A stretch of DNA of 16,844 nt from Oscillospiraceae bacterium (GTDB taxonomy: Bacteria; Bacillota; Clostridia; Oscillospirales; Acutalibacteraceae), in the NCBI GenBank assembly GCA_015066165.1, contig SVOX01000016.1, positions 1 through 16,844 on the forward strand, read 5' to 3'. Both the position numbers and the translations under genes were made by a program. The stretch's first letter is position 1, and each line of letters starts with the position of its first letter. This document shows positions 5,873-14,279 of the stretch, one piece after another. A model generated the notes under the pieces. The model did not search any database. It saw only the letters and a list, made by a program, of their open reading frames with translations, and was not told the origin of the DNA.

Positions 5873-6400
5873 ATGAACAAACAAAAATCCCGTTTAAAAT
5901 ATATTATTACCGCCGCTTTAATAGCAGCAATATATGCCGCACTTACCTACTTTGGCTCGTTTTTCGGGCTTTCTTACGGCCCTATTCAAGTACGCTTTTC
6001 TGAAGCGCTAACAATACTTCCGATTTTTACCCCTGCCGCAATACCGGGGCTTACAATTGGTTGTTTTATTGCCAACATTGGCTCTTTTAATCCGCTTGAT
6101 TTAATTTTTGGAACTTTTGCAACCTTTTTATCGGCTTTGCTGACCTATTTTCTAAAAGATATGCGCTTTAAAAATCTTCCGCTTTTAGCGATTTTACCGC
6201 CTGTAATTATAAATGCTCTTATAATAGGTTTTGAAATTGCGGTGTTTTTCCTTGCCAAAGGATACTCTTTTTACGGTTTCGTAATTTCAGCCATACAGGT
6301 TGGCACAGGTCAGATAATTGCTTGTTACGGTTTAGGGCTGCCGCTTTATTTAGCCCTTAAAAGCAAACGCCTTTCTAAAATAAACTTTTTTAAAACTTAA
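5873..6400 (+). CDS. queT: QueT-family queuosine-precursor ECF transporter substrate-binding subunit
   Basis: This is a 175-residue integral membrane protein with about five to six hydrophobic segments. The diagnostic segment is YGPIQVRFSEALTILP at residues 35-50, followed by FTPAAIPGLTIGCFIAN and FNPLDLIFGTFATFLSALLTYFL. This pattern is shared by QueT (DUF988) proteins, the S components of ECF transporters thought to import queuosine precursors such as preQ1 for tRNA modification. The ATG at 5873 has a modest GAAAGAAG site upstream. The shared energising module (EcfA/EcfT) and queuosine-pathway genes are not in the window. It is the first gene of a unit that continues with a sugar transferase, a partner without obvious functional link. 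The family assignment is strong; the substrate is inferred. Confidence 0.88.
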   Translation: MNKQKSRLKYIITAALIAAIYAALTYFGSFFGLSYGPIQVRFSEALTILPIFTPAAIPGLTIGCFIANIGSFNPLDLIFGTFATFLSALLTYFLKDMRFKNLPLLAILPPVIINALIIGFEIAVFFLAKGYSFYGFVISAIQVGTGQIIACYGLGLPLYLALKSKRLSKINFFKT

Positions 6401-6412
6401 GGAGGGAATGTA

Positions 6413-7792
6413 TTGAATAACCTAATGAATTTTCGCAAAACGGTAATGCGTATTCTTAAAATTTTAATCATCGCTTCTTTAACTTTTTGCTTTATACAAA
6501 CATGGGTTACCAACTACACTTCATCTCTTTTCAGCCGTAACGGTAACTATGTTGTTATTTTCTCATTTGTGTTTATGCTTTTCATATTCTGCGCACTTTA
6601 CGGCGCTTTTAAAATCGGCGTTTACCGCATACACGAATTGGTTTACAGTTTTACCCTTTCAATTTTAATCACAAACTTTCTCATGTACCTTGAGCTTAGT
6701 CTTATTGCCCGTGAGATGATTAAAATCACACCGCTTTTTATTAGTGTTTTATTTGAAATATTAATCGCATTTATTGGTTGTTATTGCGCCAACACCGTTT
6801 ACTTTAAACTTTATCCCGCAAGGCGTTTAGTAGCAATTTTCGACGACGATGCGACCGGCTTTAGTTTAATCAACCGCATGAGCCGAATTCCCGAACGTTT
6901 TAAAATTGAACGTGGCGTTAATATTAATTCATATACGGTTGAACAAATTAAAAAATACATTCTTCAATACGACGGTGTTTTAATTTGCGATATTGACAAA
7001 AATTTGGAAAAAGAACTCTACGGTTTTTGCTATGCAAACGGTAAGCGAATTTATATGCAGCCCGCCATTACCGATATTATTATAAACCACAGTTACGAAA
7101 TACAAATTGGCGACACTCCCGTTATTATGAGCCGTAACCGTGGTCTTACCACTGAACAGGCAATACTCAAGCGTTTGATGGACCTTTTAATTTCAGCTAT
7201 TGCTTTAATAATAACCAGTCCGTTTATGTTAATTGCCGCTATTGCAATAAAACTTGATGACGGCGGTCCCATTTTCTTTAAACAAAACCGCATCACAAAA
7301 GACGGTAAAATTTTCAACGTTTTAAAATTCCGTTCAATGATAGTTGACGCCGATAAAGACGGTGCCAAAAAAGCCGAAGTGGGCGACAATAGAATTACAA
7401 AAGTTGGAAAAATTATTCGTGCTTGCAGGTTAGACGAACTTCCCCAACTTATAAACGTTTTAAAAGGGGATATGTCATTAGTAGGTCCCCGTCCCGAGCG
7501 AATTGAAAACGTTTACGAATATTCAAAAGCGTATCCCGAATTTGAACTTCGCCACAAAGTAAAGGGCGGTATTACCGGCTATGCTCAACTTTACGGTAAA
7601 TATAACACCAGTCCTAAAGACAAACTTAATATGGACCTTATTTATATTGAAACTTATTCAATAATTCAAGATATAAAATTGATAATTCTTACAATTAAAA
7701 TTTTATTTATGAAAGAAAGCACCGAGGGATTTGATTCTTCGGCAAATGCTAACGTCAGGGCTGGAAACAGCACACAAAAAACAGGAGAATAA
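6413..7792 (+). CDS. Polyprenyl glycosylphosphotransferase (bacterial sugar transferase)
   Basis: This 459-residue enzyme is expected to transfer a sugar-1-phosphate from a nucleotide sugar to undecaprenyl phosphate at the membrane, the first step of an exopolysaccharide or capsule repeat unit. Four N-terminal membrane helices (about 13-130) are followed by a soluble CoA-binding-like domain (about 137-245). The C-terminal catalytic domain begins ILKRLMDLLISAIALIITSP (251-270). Its conserved motifs are GPIFFKQNRI (285-294), KFRSM (305-309), RLDELPQLINVLKGDMSLVGPRPE (339-362) with the DE/PRP elements, and GITGYAQ (386-392). The TTG at 6413 is the start because AAGGAGG (6399-6405) is seven bases upstream; ATG 6424 is too far. 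No other glycan genes are nearby, so the sugar is unknown. One base separates it from the next gene. Confidence 0.92.
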   Translation: MNNLMNFRKTVMRILKILIIASLTFCFIQTWVTNYTSSLFSRNGNYVVIFSFVFMLFIFCALYGAFKIGVYRIHELVYSFTLSILITNFLMYLELSLIAREMIKITPLFISVLFEILIAFIGCYCANTVYFKLYPARRLVAIFDDDATGFSLINRMSRIPERFKIERGVNINSYTVEQIKKYILQYDGVLICDIDKNLEKELYGFCYANGKRIYMQPAITDIIINHSYEIQIGDTPVIMSRNRGLTTEQAILKRLMDLLISAIALIITSPFMLIAAIAIKLDDGGPIFFKQNRITKDGKIFNVLKFRSMIVDADKDGAKKAEVGDNRITKVGKIIRACRLDELPQLINVLKGDMSLVGPRPERIENVYEYSKAYPEFELRHKVKGGITGYAQLYGKYNTSPKDKLNMDLIYIETYSIIQDIKLIILTIKILFMKESTEGFDSSANANVRAGNSTQKTGE

Positions 7793-7793
7793 T

Positions 7794-8936
7794 ATGGAAC
7801 TTAACTCTAAAAATATTAAAAAAATACTATTGTTAGTGTTTTTATCGGCAGTTATTATTTGCGGCGTATTTAATTTTCAAACCGTTTTATCAGTATTAGG
7901 TAACGCTTATTCAGTTTTTTCTCCAATAGTAGCCGCTTTTTGCGTTGCTTTTGTATTTAACGTTTTATTAAGAGGGCTTGAAACAAAAGTTTTTGCGTTT
8001 ATGGACAAATCCAAACGCAAATTCATAAACCGTGCGCGCCGTCCGCTTTGTTTAGTGCTGACTTATGTTTTGGCTTTTGGTATAATTTCACTTTTGGTTT
8101 TGGTTATTATCCCCGATATTATTGAAACCGTACTTTACCTTGTGAAAAACTTACCGTCATTTATCACAAGCACACGTGAATGGCTTGTATCTGTTGCGGC
8201 AAACTTTGGCATTGCCGAGTCTAAAATACCTAAAATTAATTTGGATTTTAACAAACTCACACTAACCGTTCAAAAACTTTTCACCGATTATTCTAACAAA
8301 ATTGTAAACGGTGCGGTTGACATTACTTCTTCGGTTGCAGGCGGTGTTTATGATACTATTTTTAGCGTTGTAATTTCTGTTTATATTCTTGCTCAAAAAG
8401 AACGTATTGGAAAATTCACAAAACGCATTATAGACGCTTTTCTGCCCAAAAAAGCCGCCAAAACAATTTATCACGTAGCCGACCGTGCAAGTGATTCTTT
8501 TTCAAGATTTATTGGCGGTCAGTTAGTTGAAGCAGTTATTTTAGGAACACTTTGCTATATAGGTATGCTTATATTCCGTTTCCCAAATGCTGCAATTATT
8601 TCTATTTTAATAGGCGTGACTTCATTGGTTCCTGTGGTAGGCGCATTCACCGGTATTGCAATAGGTTTCTTGCTTATTGTAATTACCAACCCTTTAAAAG
8701 CGCTTTTCTTTATTATATTTGTTCTTGTTCTCCAACAAATTGAAGGCAATATAATCTATCCCCGTGTTGTTGGAAAAGCGGTAGGATTGCCGGGAATTAT
8801 TGTAATAAGTTCGGTTCTTTTGGGCGGTAGTATTGGCGGTATATTAGGTGCACTTTTGGGTGTTCCGCTATCTGCCTTGTTGTTCACCCTTTTAAAAGAA
8901 GGTATCAAAAGCCGAGAAAAACTAAAAAGAAAATAA
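7794..8936 (+). CDS. AI-2E family transporter (PerM/YdiK/YtvI type)
   Basis: This is a 380-residue polytopic membrane protein. The ATG at 7794 has AGGAGA upstream and lies one base after the sugar transferase stop; in-frame codons further upstream overlap that gene and lack a ribosome binding site. There are paired N-terminal helices and a soluble central region (about 115-185, SFITSTREWLVSVAANFG). The conserved C-terminal part contains GGQLVEAVILG, the VPVVGAFTG turn and the family signature QQIEGNIIYPRVVG at about 314-327, followed by GLPGIIVISSVLLGGSIGGILGALLGVP. The family is named for a proposed autoinducer-2 exporter, but members include Na+/H+ antiporters and many of unknown substrate, so no substrate is claimed. 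It is the last gene of the queT operon. Confidence 0.92.
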   Translation: MELNSKNIKKILLLVFLSAVIICGVFNFQTVLSVLGNAYSVFSPIVAAFCVAFVFNVLLRGLETKVFAFMDKSKRKFINRARRPLCLVLTYVLAFGIISLLVLVIIPDIIETVLYLVKNLPSFITSTREWLVSVAANFGIAESKIPKINLDFNKLTLTVQKLFTDYSNKIVNGAVDITSSVAGGVYDTIFSVVISVYILAQKERIGKFTKRIIDAFLPKKAAKTIYHVADRASDSFSRFIGGQLVEAVILGTLCYIGMLIFRFPNAAIISILIGVTSLVPVVGAFTGIAIGFLLIVITNPLKALFFIIFVLVLQQIEGNIIYPRVVGKAVGLPGIIVISSVLLGGSIGGILGALLGVPLSALLFTLLKEGIKSREKLKRK

Positions 8937-8940
8937 ATTG

Positions 8941-8972
8941 AAAGCGAGTGGAAATTTCCACTCGCTTTTTTA
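8941..8972. terminator. Bidirectional terminator between convergent operons
   Basis: A perfect inverted repeat, AAAGCGAGTGGAAA (8941-8954) with TTTCCACTCGCTTT (8955-8968), is followed by T-runs on both strands. It serves the AI-2E gene on plus and the aminopeptidase, whose stop at 8970 adjoins it, on minus. Confidence 0.9.
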
Positions 8973-10037
8973 TATTATTATTAGTTCTTTGGGGCTTTTT
9001 GTTAAATTGTTGCAACCGTTTTGTGTCACAACTATCATATCTTCTATTCTAACACCAAATTCGTTTTCAATATATATTCCCGGTTCAACTGTTAAAACCA
9101 TTCCGTCTTTTAAAACGGTTATATCTTTTGTGTTAAATGAAGGACTTTCGTGAATATCAATACCAACACTGTGCCCAAGTCCATGACCGAAACAATCTTC
9201 AAAACCGCTTTGGTTTATATAATTTCTTGCAACGGCGTCTATATCTTTACAAATTTTGCCTTCTTTTATACTTTCCAACGCCATTTGCTGTGCTTTTAAA
9301 ACAATGTTGTAAACTTCTTTTTGTTTTGGCGTTATACCGGATATTGCCACGGTACGTGTCATATCAGAGCAGTAACCGCCAAGTTTTGCGCCAAAATCCA
9401 TTGTCAAGAAATCGCCTTTTTCAAGCGGTTTTTCGGTTGGCACACCGTGGGGTAAAGATGAATTTTTGCCCGAAACTGCAATTGTGTCAAAAGCCACCGC
9501 TTCGGCACCGTTTTTTCGCATAAAAAACTCTAACTCAAGTGCAATTTCCTTTTCGGTTTTGCCAGGCATAATATAATTTAAAATATGTTGAAAAGCAGTA
9601 TCGGTCAACTCTTGCGCCGATTTTATAAGACCGATTTCACGCTCACTTTTTATAGCACGAAGTTGGTCTAAAAACTTGCCAAAATCACCCGTTTTCAGTA
9701 TTTCAATTTCTTTAAAAGCGTTGCTTAAATCATTATATTTTTCAACACTCATTTTCAGGGGTTGGATGAAAACTTTTTTTATTTTTTCATTTTCAAAAAC
9801 TTCGCCTATTTGCTTGTTTTGATTTGTCAAAAGCCGAACTTCCATATTGCTTACTACCTGTTTTGCCTTTTCGATATAACGAAAATCAACAAACAAAACA
9901 GCACATTTTTGGGTTATAACAACAACACCCGCCGAAGAAGAAAAACCCGTTAAATAAAAACGGCTTGAACCGTCGTAAACCAACGCCGCTTCATCTTGTT
10001 TTAAAAAATTTTGTATTTTTTCTATTCTTTGCTTCAT
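8970..10037 (-). CDS. M24B-family aminopeptidase (Xaa-Pro aminopeptidase-like)
   Basis: This is a 355-residue two-domain metallopeptidase. The N-terminal creatinase-like domain (about 1-125: AALVYDGSSRFYLTGF, VLFVDFRYIEKA) is followed by the pita-bread catalytic domain (about 130-355). The five metal ligands are all visible: D214 in TMDFGA, D225 in SDMTRT, H289 in GHGLGHSVG, E318 in VEPGIY and E332 in RIEDM. The enzyme should release the N-terminal residue from peptides with proline in position two, in the cytoplasm. The ATG at 10037 has AGGAGA upstream, but this places the start 47 bases inside the symporter gene, so the two are probably translationally coupled. Its length matches short pepQ/YpdF-like enzymes rather than long E. 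coli PepP. A proline-dipeptidase role cannot be excluded. Confidence 0.92.
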   Translation of the reverse strand: MKQRIEKIQNFLKQDEAALVYDGSSRFYLTGFSSSAGVVVITQKCAVLFVDFRYIEKAKQVVSNMEVRLLTNQNKQIGEVFENEKIKKVFIQPLKMSVEKYNDLSNAFKEIEILKTGDFGKFLDQLRAIKSEREIGLIKSAQELTDTAFQHILNYIMPGKTEKEIALELEFFMRKNGAEAVAFDTIAVSGKNSSLPHGVPTEKPLEKGDFLTMDFGAKLGGYCSDMTRTVAISGITPKQKEVYNIVLKAQQMALESIKEGKICKDIDAVARNYINQSGFEDCFGHGLGHSVGIDIHESPSFNTKDITVLKDGMVLTVEPGIYIENEFGVRIEDMIVVTQNGCNNLTKSPKELIII

Positions 10038-11337
10038 TTTCTTCTCCTTTTAAAATTTTCACAACGATATTTGAAAGCACAAGCACCGCAAAAAGATTTA
10101 TGCAAAGCATTATTCCGCTAAAAAATTCTGCCAAGCGAAAAGCCATAGAAACGTTTATTACCGCTCCCGCCACACAAAACAGCGGGTATGCCGCAACGTA
10201 AATTTTTGCACCCTTTTTGCCCCACAAATATTTGGCAAAAACAATTCCGTAAGCCGCCCAACCAATAATGCTTGAAATTGCAAAAAGGCAAAGCATTACA
10301 CAAAGTGCGGCGGCAGAATGTTTACCATATAAAGTTGCCAAACTTTGCACAACCAAGCCACTTGAAGCAACCTTACTGTAATCTATAATAACTCCACTTG
10401 AAAGAATTGTCAATGCTGTTAGAGTGCAAATAACTATTGTATCAACAAAAACTTCAAATATGCCAAAAAGCCCTTGAGTTTTAGGGTTTGCATCAACCGC
10501 CCAAGAGTGAGATATGCCTGTTGTGCCAATTCCCGCTTCGTTTGAAAATATTCCCTTTTTAGCCCCTGTAATTACACAATTTAAAACCGAGCCCAAAGCC
10601 CCGCCTGTAGCCGATTTTGGACTAAAAGCGCCTTTTAAAATTTGGGTGAAAACCGCATCTAAATTAGCATAATTTTTAATAATTACACCCAAGCAAAAAA
10701 CAATATATAAAATCGCCATAAAAGGCAAAACTGCAGAGGTAAAAGAAGTAATTTTTTTAGCCCCTCCCGAAATTACAACAGCCGTTACAACACAAAAAAC
10801 CAAACCCATAACAAATTTCAAATAAAAGTTTTGGGTGAGCGACTGAACACTTGCATTAACTTGAGTAATGTTTCCAACACAAAAAGATGCCGCCACACCC
10901 ACAAATGCAAAAACTGTCAACACGCTTGAAAATTTGCCCTTAAAAACCTTTTTCAAATACACCAAAGGTCCGCCGTTTTCACCTTCCTTTGTGGCAACCG
11001 CCAAGGTTATTTCCGCACCTTTTATAACCATACTTAAAAGCGCAAAAACCCACATCCAAAAAACAGAACCCGCACCGCCTAACGATATAGCCGCCGCAAC
11101 ACCCGCAATGTTACCGGTGCCAACCGTAGCCGCAAGGGAGTTGCACACCGCTGAAAAGGACGATATTTCACCCTTGTTGTTACGCTTTAAAAAAAGTGAA
11201 AATTTTAAAGCGGTAAACAAATTTTTAAACTGCCACCACCGAGTTTTTACAGTAAACAAAACACCGCAAACCACCAAAAAGGTAAGTGGCAAAACTCCCG
11301 ACAAAAAACTTTCAAACCACAAAAATACTTTTTCCAT
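9991..11337 (-). CDS. AGCS-family sodium:alanine/glycine symporter
   Basis: This is a 448-residue transporter with about ten to eleven hydrophobic segments. Family signatures are GTGNIAGVAAAISLGGAGSV (73-92) followed by FWMWVFALL, the KGAEITLA segment and NEAGIGTTGISHSWA (266-280). The start opens FLSGVLPLTFLVVCGVLFTVKTRWWQF, typical for AGCS proteins. These import alanine or glycine, sometimes other small amino acids, with Na+. The ATG at 11337 has AAAAGG about seven bases upstream. The lysine-rich tail (GEENEAKNRKNTKFFKTR) is the part that overlaps the aminopeptidase gene. The pairing suggests joint use of peptide-derived amino acids. I found no clear promoter on this strand between 11338 and 11443. 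Confidence 0.93.
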   Translation of the reverse strand: MEKVFLWFESFLSGVLPLTFLVVCGVLFTVKTRWWQFKNLFTALKFSLFLKRNNKGEISSFSAVCNSLAATVGTGNIAGVAAAISLGGAGSVFWMWVFALLSMVIKGAEITLAVATKEGENGGPLVYLKKVFKGKFSSVLTVFAFVGVAASFCVGNITQVNASVQSLTQNFYLKFVMGLVFCVVTAVVISGGAKKITSFTSAVLPFMAILYIVFCLGVIIKNYANLDAVFTQILKGAFSPKSATGGALGSVLNCVITGAKKGIFSNEAGIGTTGISHSWAVDANPKTQGLFGIFEVFVDTIVICTLTALTILSSGVIIDYSKVASSGLVVQSLATLYGKHSAAALCVMLCLFAISSIIGWAAYGIVFAKYLWGKKGAKIYVAAYPLFCVAGAVINVSMAFRLAEFFSGIMLCINLFAVLVLSNIVVKILKGEENEAKNRKNTKFFKTR

Positions 11338-11399
11338 TTTAGAACCTTTTCCCTTTTTTAATTATTAATATTGGTTTTAAAAAATATTTATGATTGTTG

Positions 11400-11428
11400 T
11401 TGAAATTTATAAATCTATATAGTATAAT
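11400..11428 (+). promoter_or_regulatory. Promoter of the cysteine desulfurase-thiI operon
   Basis: TTGAAA (11400-11405) and TATAAT (11423-11428) are separated by 17 bases. Transcription should begin near 11435, only about nine bases before the TTG at 11444, which bears on the start choice of the next gene. Confidence 0.75.
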
Positions 11429-11443
11429 CATTGTGTATATAGA

Positions 11444-12583
11444 TTGGGGTGTATTTTTATAATTTATCTCGACAACAGCGCAACAACAAAGCCATGCGAA
11501 AAAGCAATAAAATATATGAATGATGCGGTTTGTGAAAACTGGGGAAATCCCTCCTCTTTACATCTTCTTGGTATGAACGCTGAAATTGCGGTTGACTGTG
11601 CACGTGAGTGCGTTGCAAAAACAATTGGCGCTCAAAAAAAGGAAATAATTTTCACATCCGGCGGAACCGAAGCCAACAACACCGCAATTATGTCGGCTTT
11701 GCACCGCAAAAACCGTGGCAACCGCATTATCACAACTTCTATAGAGCACCCCTCTGTTTTAAATGCAGTTGATTCGCTCGAAAAATTCGGCTTTGAAATC
11801 ATTAAATTAAAGCCCGATTCTGCGGGTGTTATAAATCTTTTAGACCTTGAAAACGCATTAAATGAAAAAACCGTTTTAGTCAGCATTATGCTTGTAAATA
11901 ACGAGGTTGGCGCTATTGAACCCATAAAACAAGCGGGTGAACTTATTCGCAAAAAGTCGCCAAATGCTTTTTTCCATTGCGACGCAGTGCAGGGCTTTGG
12001 AAAAATGCCAATAAATGTTAGAGATTTAGGGGTTGATATGCTATCTGCCAGCGGTCATAAAATCCACGCCCCAAAGGGAATTGGCTTTTTATACTGCTCA
12101 CAAAAAACACATATTGCTCCGCTTTTGCTTGGCGGCGGTCAAGAAAACGGTATGCGTTCGGGCACCGAATCTGTTCCGCTTATTATGGCTTTGCAAGGCG
12201 CAATAGAAGAATTGCCCAATGCTAAAACCGCCCTTGAAAAGCAACGTGAATTATTCGATTACACAAAAAATCTTTTGTGCGAAAAAGGCATTGCTACTAT
12301 TAACTCTACCGACCAAGGACTCCCCTTTGTTTTAAACGTTTCGGTAAACGGTTACCGTTCTGAAACGCTTTTACATTTTCTTGAAAGTAAAAACGTTTTT
12401 GTTTCAAGCGGAAGCGCTTGCAGTAAGGGTAACACCAGTTACGTTTTAAAAGAAATGGGCAAAAGCGACAAAGCAATAGACTCGGCTTTGAGAATAAGTT
12501 TTTCACGTTACAACACAAAAGAAGAGATAGACGTTTTTGTTGAATACCTTTTACAAGCGACAAAAACTTTAAGAAAGGCATAA
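11444..12583 (+). CDS. Cysteine desulfurase (NifS/IscS family), sulfur donor to ThiI
   Basis: This PLP enzyme takes sulfur from cysteine as a persulfide. Numbering from the TTG at 11444, it shows YLDNSATTKP (8-17), SGGTEANN (72-79), SIEHPS with the PLP-stacking histidine (99-104), HCDAVQ with the PLP aspartate, the Schiff-base lysine K206 in SGHKIHAPKG, and the catalytic cysteine C326 in SSGSACSKGNTSYVL. One base separates it from thiI, the pairing known for Bacillus NifZ-ThiI, so its likely job is sulfur for tRNA 4-thiouridine. The start is uncertain. TTG 11444 has no ribosome binding site and almost no leader. GGGGTG (11446-11451) lies seven bases before an ATA at 11459, and starting there would give MIYLDNSATT, the usual family start. 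Confidence 0.93.
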   Translation: MGCIFIIYLDNSATTKPCEKAIKYMNDAVCENWGNPSSLHLLGMNAEIAVDCARECVAKTIGAQKKEIIFTSGGTEANNTAIMSALHRKNRGNRIITTSIEHPSVLNAVDSLEKFGFEIIKLKPDSAGVINLLDLENALNEKTVLVSIMLVNNEVGAIEPIKQAGELIRKKSPNAFFHCDAVQGFGKMPINVRDLGVDMLSASGHKIHAPKGIGFLYCSQKTHIAPLLLGGGQENGMRSGTESVPLIMALQGAIEELPNAKTALEKQRELFDYTKNLLCEKGIATINSTDQGLPFVLNVSVNGYRSETLLHFLESKNVFVSSGSACSKGNTSYVLKEMGKSDKAIDSALRISFSRYNTKEEIDVFVEYLLQATKTLRKA

Positions 12584-12584
12584 A

Positions 12585-13754
12585 ATGAAAGAAATCATAC
12601 TTATAAAAAACGGCGAATTGGCTTTAAAAGGTCTTAACCGTTGCAATTTTGAAGATATTTTAATAAAAAATATTCGCCGTCGGCTAAAATCGCTTGGCGA
12701 AATCACAATCAGAAAAGCACAGTCGGCAATTTATCTTGAACCAAAAGATGAAAGTTTTGATTTTGAAGAAGCGCTCCAAAGAGTAAAATTAATTTTTGGT
12801 ATTGCAGGTTTCAGCCGTGCGTGTGTTTGCGAAAAAGAGATGGAAGATATTCTCGAAAAATCTGTAGAATATTTAAAAGAACCGCTCGATAAAGTCAAAA
12901 CCTTTAAGGTTGAGGCAAAACGTGCTGACAAGCGTTTCCCCTTAACTTCACCTGAAATTTGCCGTGAAGTTGGCGGAAAACTTTTATCAAAATACCATCA
13001 TTTAAAGGTTGACGTTCACAACCCTGATATTACGGTTTTTGTTGAAATACGTGATACAAACGCCTATATCCGTGCCGAACAAATTACTGGGGCCGGTGGG
13101 TTGCCCGTGGGCACTGCAGGTACCGCTTCAATTTTAATTTCAGGCGGTATTGACAGTCCTGTTGCCGCTTGGACAATGGCAAAACGCGGACTTCGCCTTA
13201 ACGCAATACATTTTGCAAGTCCGCCATATACAAGCCCACGTGCAGAAATGAAGGTTAAAACCTTATTATCAAAAGTTGCCCGTTACAGCGGTTGCATAAA
13301 TCTTGCAATAGTGCCTTTTACAAAAATTCAAGACGAAATCGCAAAAAATTGTCCTGAAGATTACTTCACACTCATTATGCGCCGTATGATGATGCGAATA
13401 GCCCAAAAAATCGCAAAAGATTCGGGCAGTTTGGCGCTTATTACCGGCGAAAGTTTAGGCCAAGTTGCAAGTCAAACTTTACCCGCTCTTGTCACAACAG
13501 ATTATGTAACCAATATGCCGGTACTTCGTCCGCTTATTGGTATGGACAAGGAAGAAATCGTAACCATTTCACGTAATATTGACACTTTTGAAACTTCAAT
13601 ATTGCCTTACGAAGACTGTTGCACCGTGTTTACCCCAAAACACCCAAAAACACGTCCTACGCTTGAGTCTTGCGAACAAGCCGAAAGCGGTCTTGACATT
13701 GACCAATTGATTGAAGAAGCAATAAGCGAAACTACCTACACCTACATTGAATAA
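12585..13754 (+). CDS. thiI: tRNA uracil 4-sulfurtransferase
   Basis: This is a 389-residue ThiI without the C-terminal rhodanese domain, the usual Firmicutes form. An N-terminal ferredoxin-like part (LIKNGELALKGLNRCNFE, 6-23) leads into the THUMP domain (about 60-165, FKVEAKRADKRFPL). The PP-loop ATPase domain has SGGIDSP at 186-192, GESLGQVASQT at 288-298 and PYEDCC with cysteines 345/346 in the position of the catalytic cysteine. It adenylates U8 of tRNA and replaces its oxygen with sulfur from the upstream desulfurase. The ATG at 12585 is one base after the desulfurase stop, with AAAGG upstream inside that gene. A thiamine-thiazole role known for E. coli ThiI needs the rhodanese domain and is unlikely here. 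Confidence 0.96.
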   Translation: MKEIILIKNGELALKGLNRCNFEDILIKNIRRRLKSLGEITIRKAQSAIYLEPKDESFDFEEALQRVKLIFGIAGFSRACVCEKEMEDILEKSVEYLKEPLDKVKTFKVEAKRADKRFPLTSPEICREVGGKLLSKYHHLKVDVHNPDITVFVEIRDTNAYIRAEQITGAGGLPVGTAGTASILISGGIDSPVAAWTMAKRGLRLNAIHFASPPYTSPRAEMKVKTLLSKVARYSGCINLAIVPFTKIQDEIAKNCPEDYFTLIMRRMMMRIAQKIAKDSGSLALITGESLGQVASQTLPALVTTDYVTNMPVLRPLIGMDKEEIVTISRNIDTFETSILPYEDCCTVFTPKHPKTRPTLESCEQAESGLDIDQLIEEAISETTYTYIE

Positions 13755-13766
13755 GGAGTTGCCGTT

Positions 13767-14252
13767 TTGAATTCCAAAGTTTTGCTAAAAGCAGAAGAAT
13801 TAGTAAACCTTTTAAAACAAAAAAATTTAAAAATCGCCACTGCCGAGTCTTGCACAGGCGGTATGATTTCAACCTATATTACAGCCGTTTCAGGTGCTTC
13901 GGGCGTTTTTGAAATGGGAATTACTTCTTATTCAAACCGCATAAAGAACAAGATTTTAAAAGTAAATGCTGACACCCTTGAAACTCAAGGCGCCGTAAGT
14001 TTTGAAACCGCAAAGCAAATGGCTCAAAACATTCGTGAAATAAGCGGTGCCGATATCGGTGTTTCGGTAACGGGGGTTGCAGGTCCCGCTTCTCAAGAAG
14101 GGCGCCCTGTTGGTACGGTTTTTGTGGGCTTTAGTTTTAAAGACAAAACCACTGCCAAACTTTTAAATATTGAGCCCTTAGGTCGTGAATTTATTCGTGA
14201 ACAGGCAGTTTTAAACATCTTCACCACCGCCATTGAAATTTTAAACACTTAA
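13767..14252 (+). CDS. pncC: Nicotinamide-nucleotide amidohydrolase (stand-alone CinA C-terminal domain)
   Basis: This 161-residue protein is the size of single-domain PncC/YgaD proteins. It shows ATAESCTGG (24-32) with the conserved active-site serine S28, YSNRIKNKIL, a GAVS motif (75-78), VTGVAGP (101-107) and PVGTVFVG (114-121). The enzyme deamidates NMN to nicotinic acid mononucleotide, recycling the NMN made by NAD-dependent DNA ligase. The TTG at 13767 has AAGGAG eight to nine bases upstream. In many Firmicutes this domain is fused after a MoaB-like N-terminal domain in CinA. Here it is separate, and the next gene appears to carry a degenerate version of that missing domain. Confidence 0.93.
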   Translation: MNSKVLLKAEELVNLLKQKNLKIATAESCTGGMISTYITAVSGASGVFEMGITSYSNRIKNKILKVNADTLETQGAVSFETAKQMAQNIREISGADIGVSVTGVAGPASQEGRPVGTVFVGFSFKDKTTAKLLNIEPLGREFIREQAVLNIFTTAIEILNT

Positions 14253-14279
14253 ATTAATATATTTTCGGAGGAAAATCCT

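Noticed and set aside
11338..11399. Minus-strand promoter for the symporter operon.
   Set aside because: The region is AT-rich and several weak -10-like sequences can be found, but none pairs with a convincing -35 box at proper spacing.
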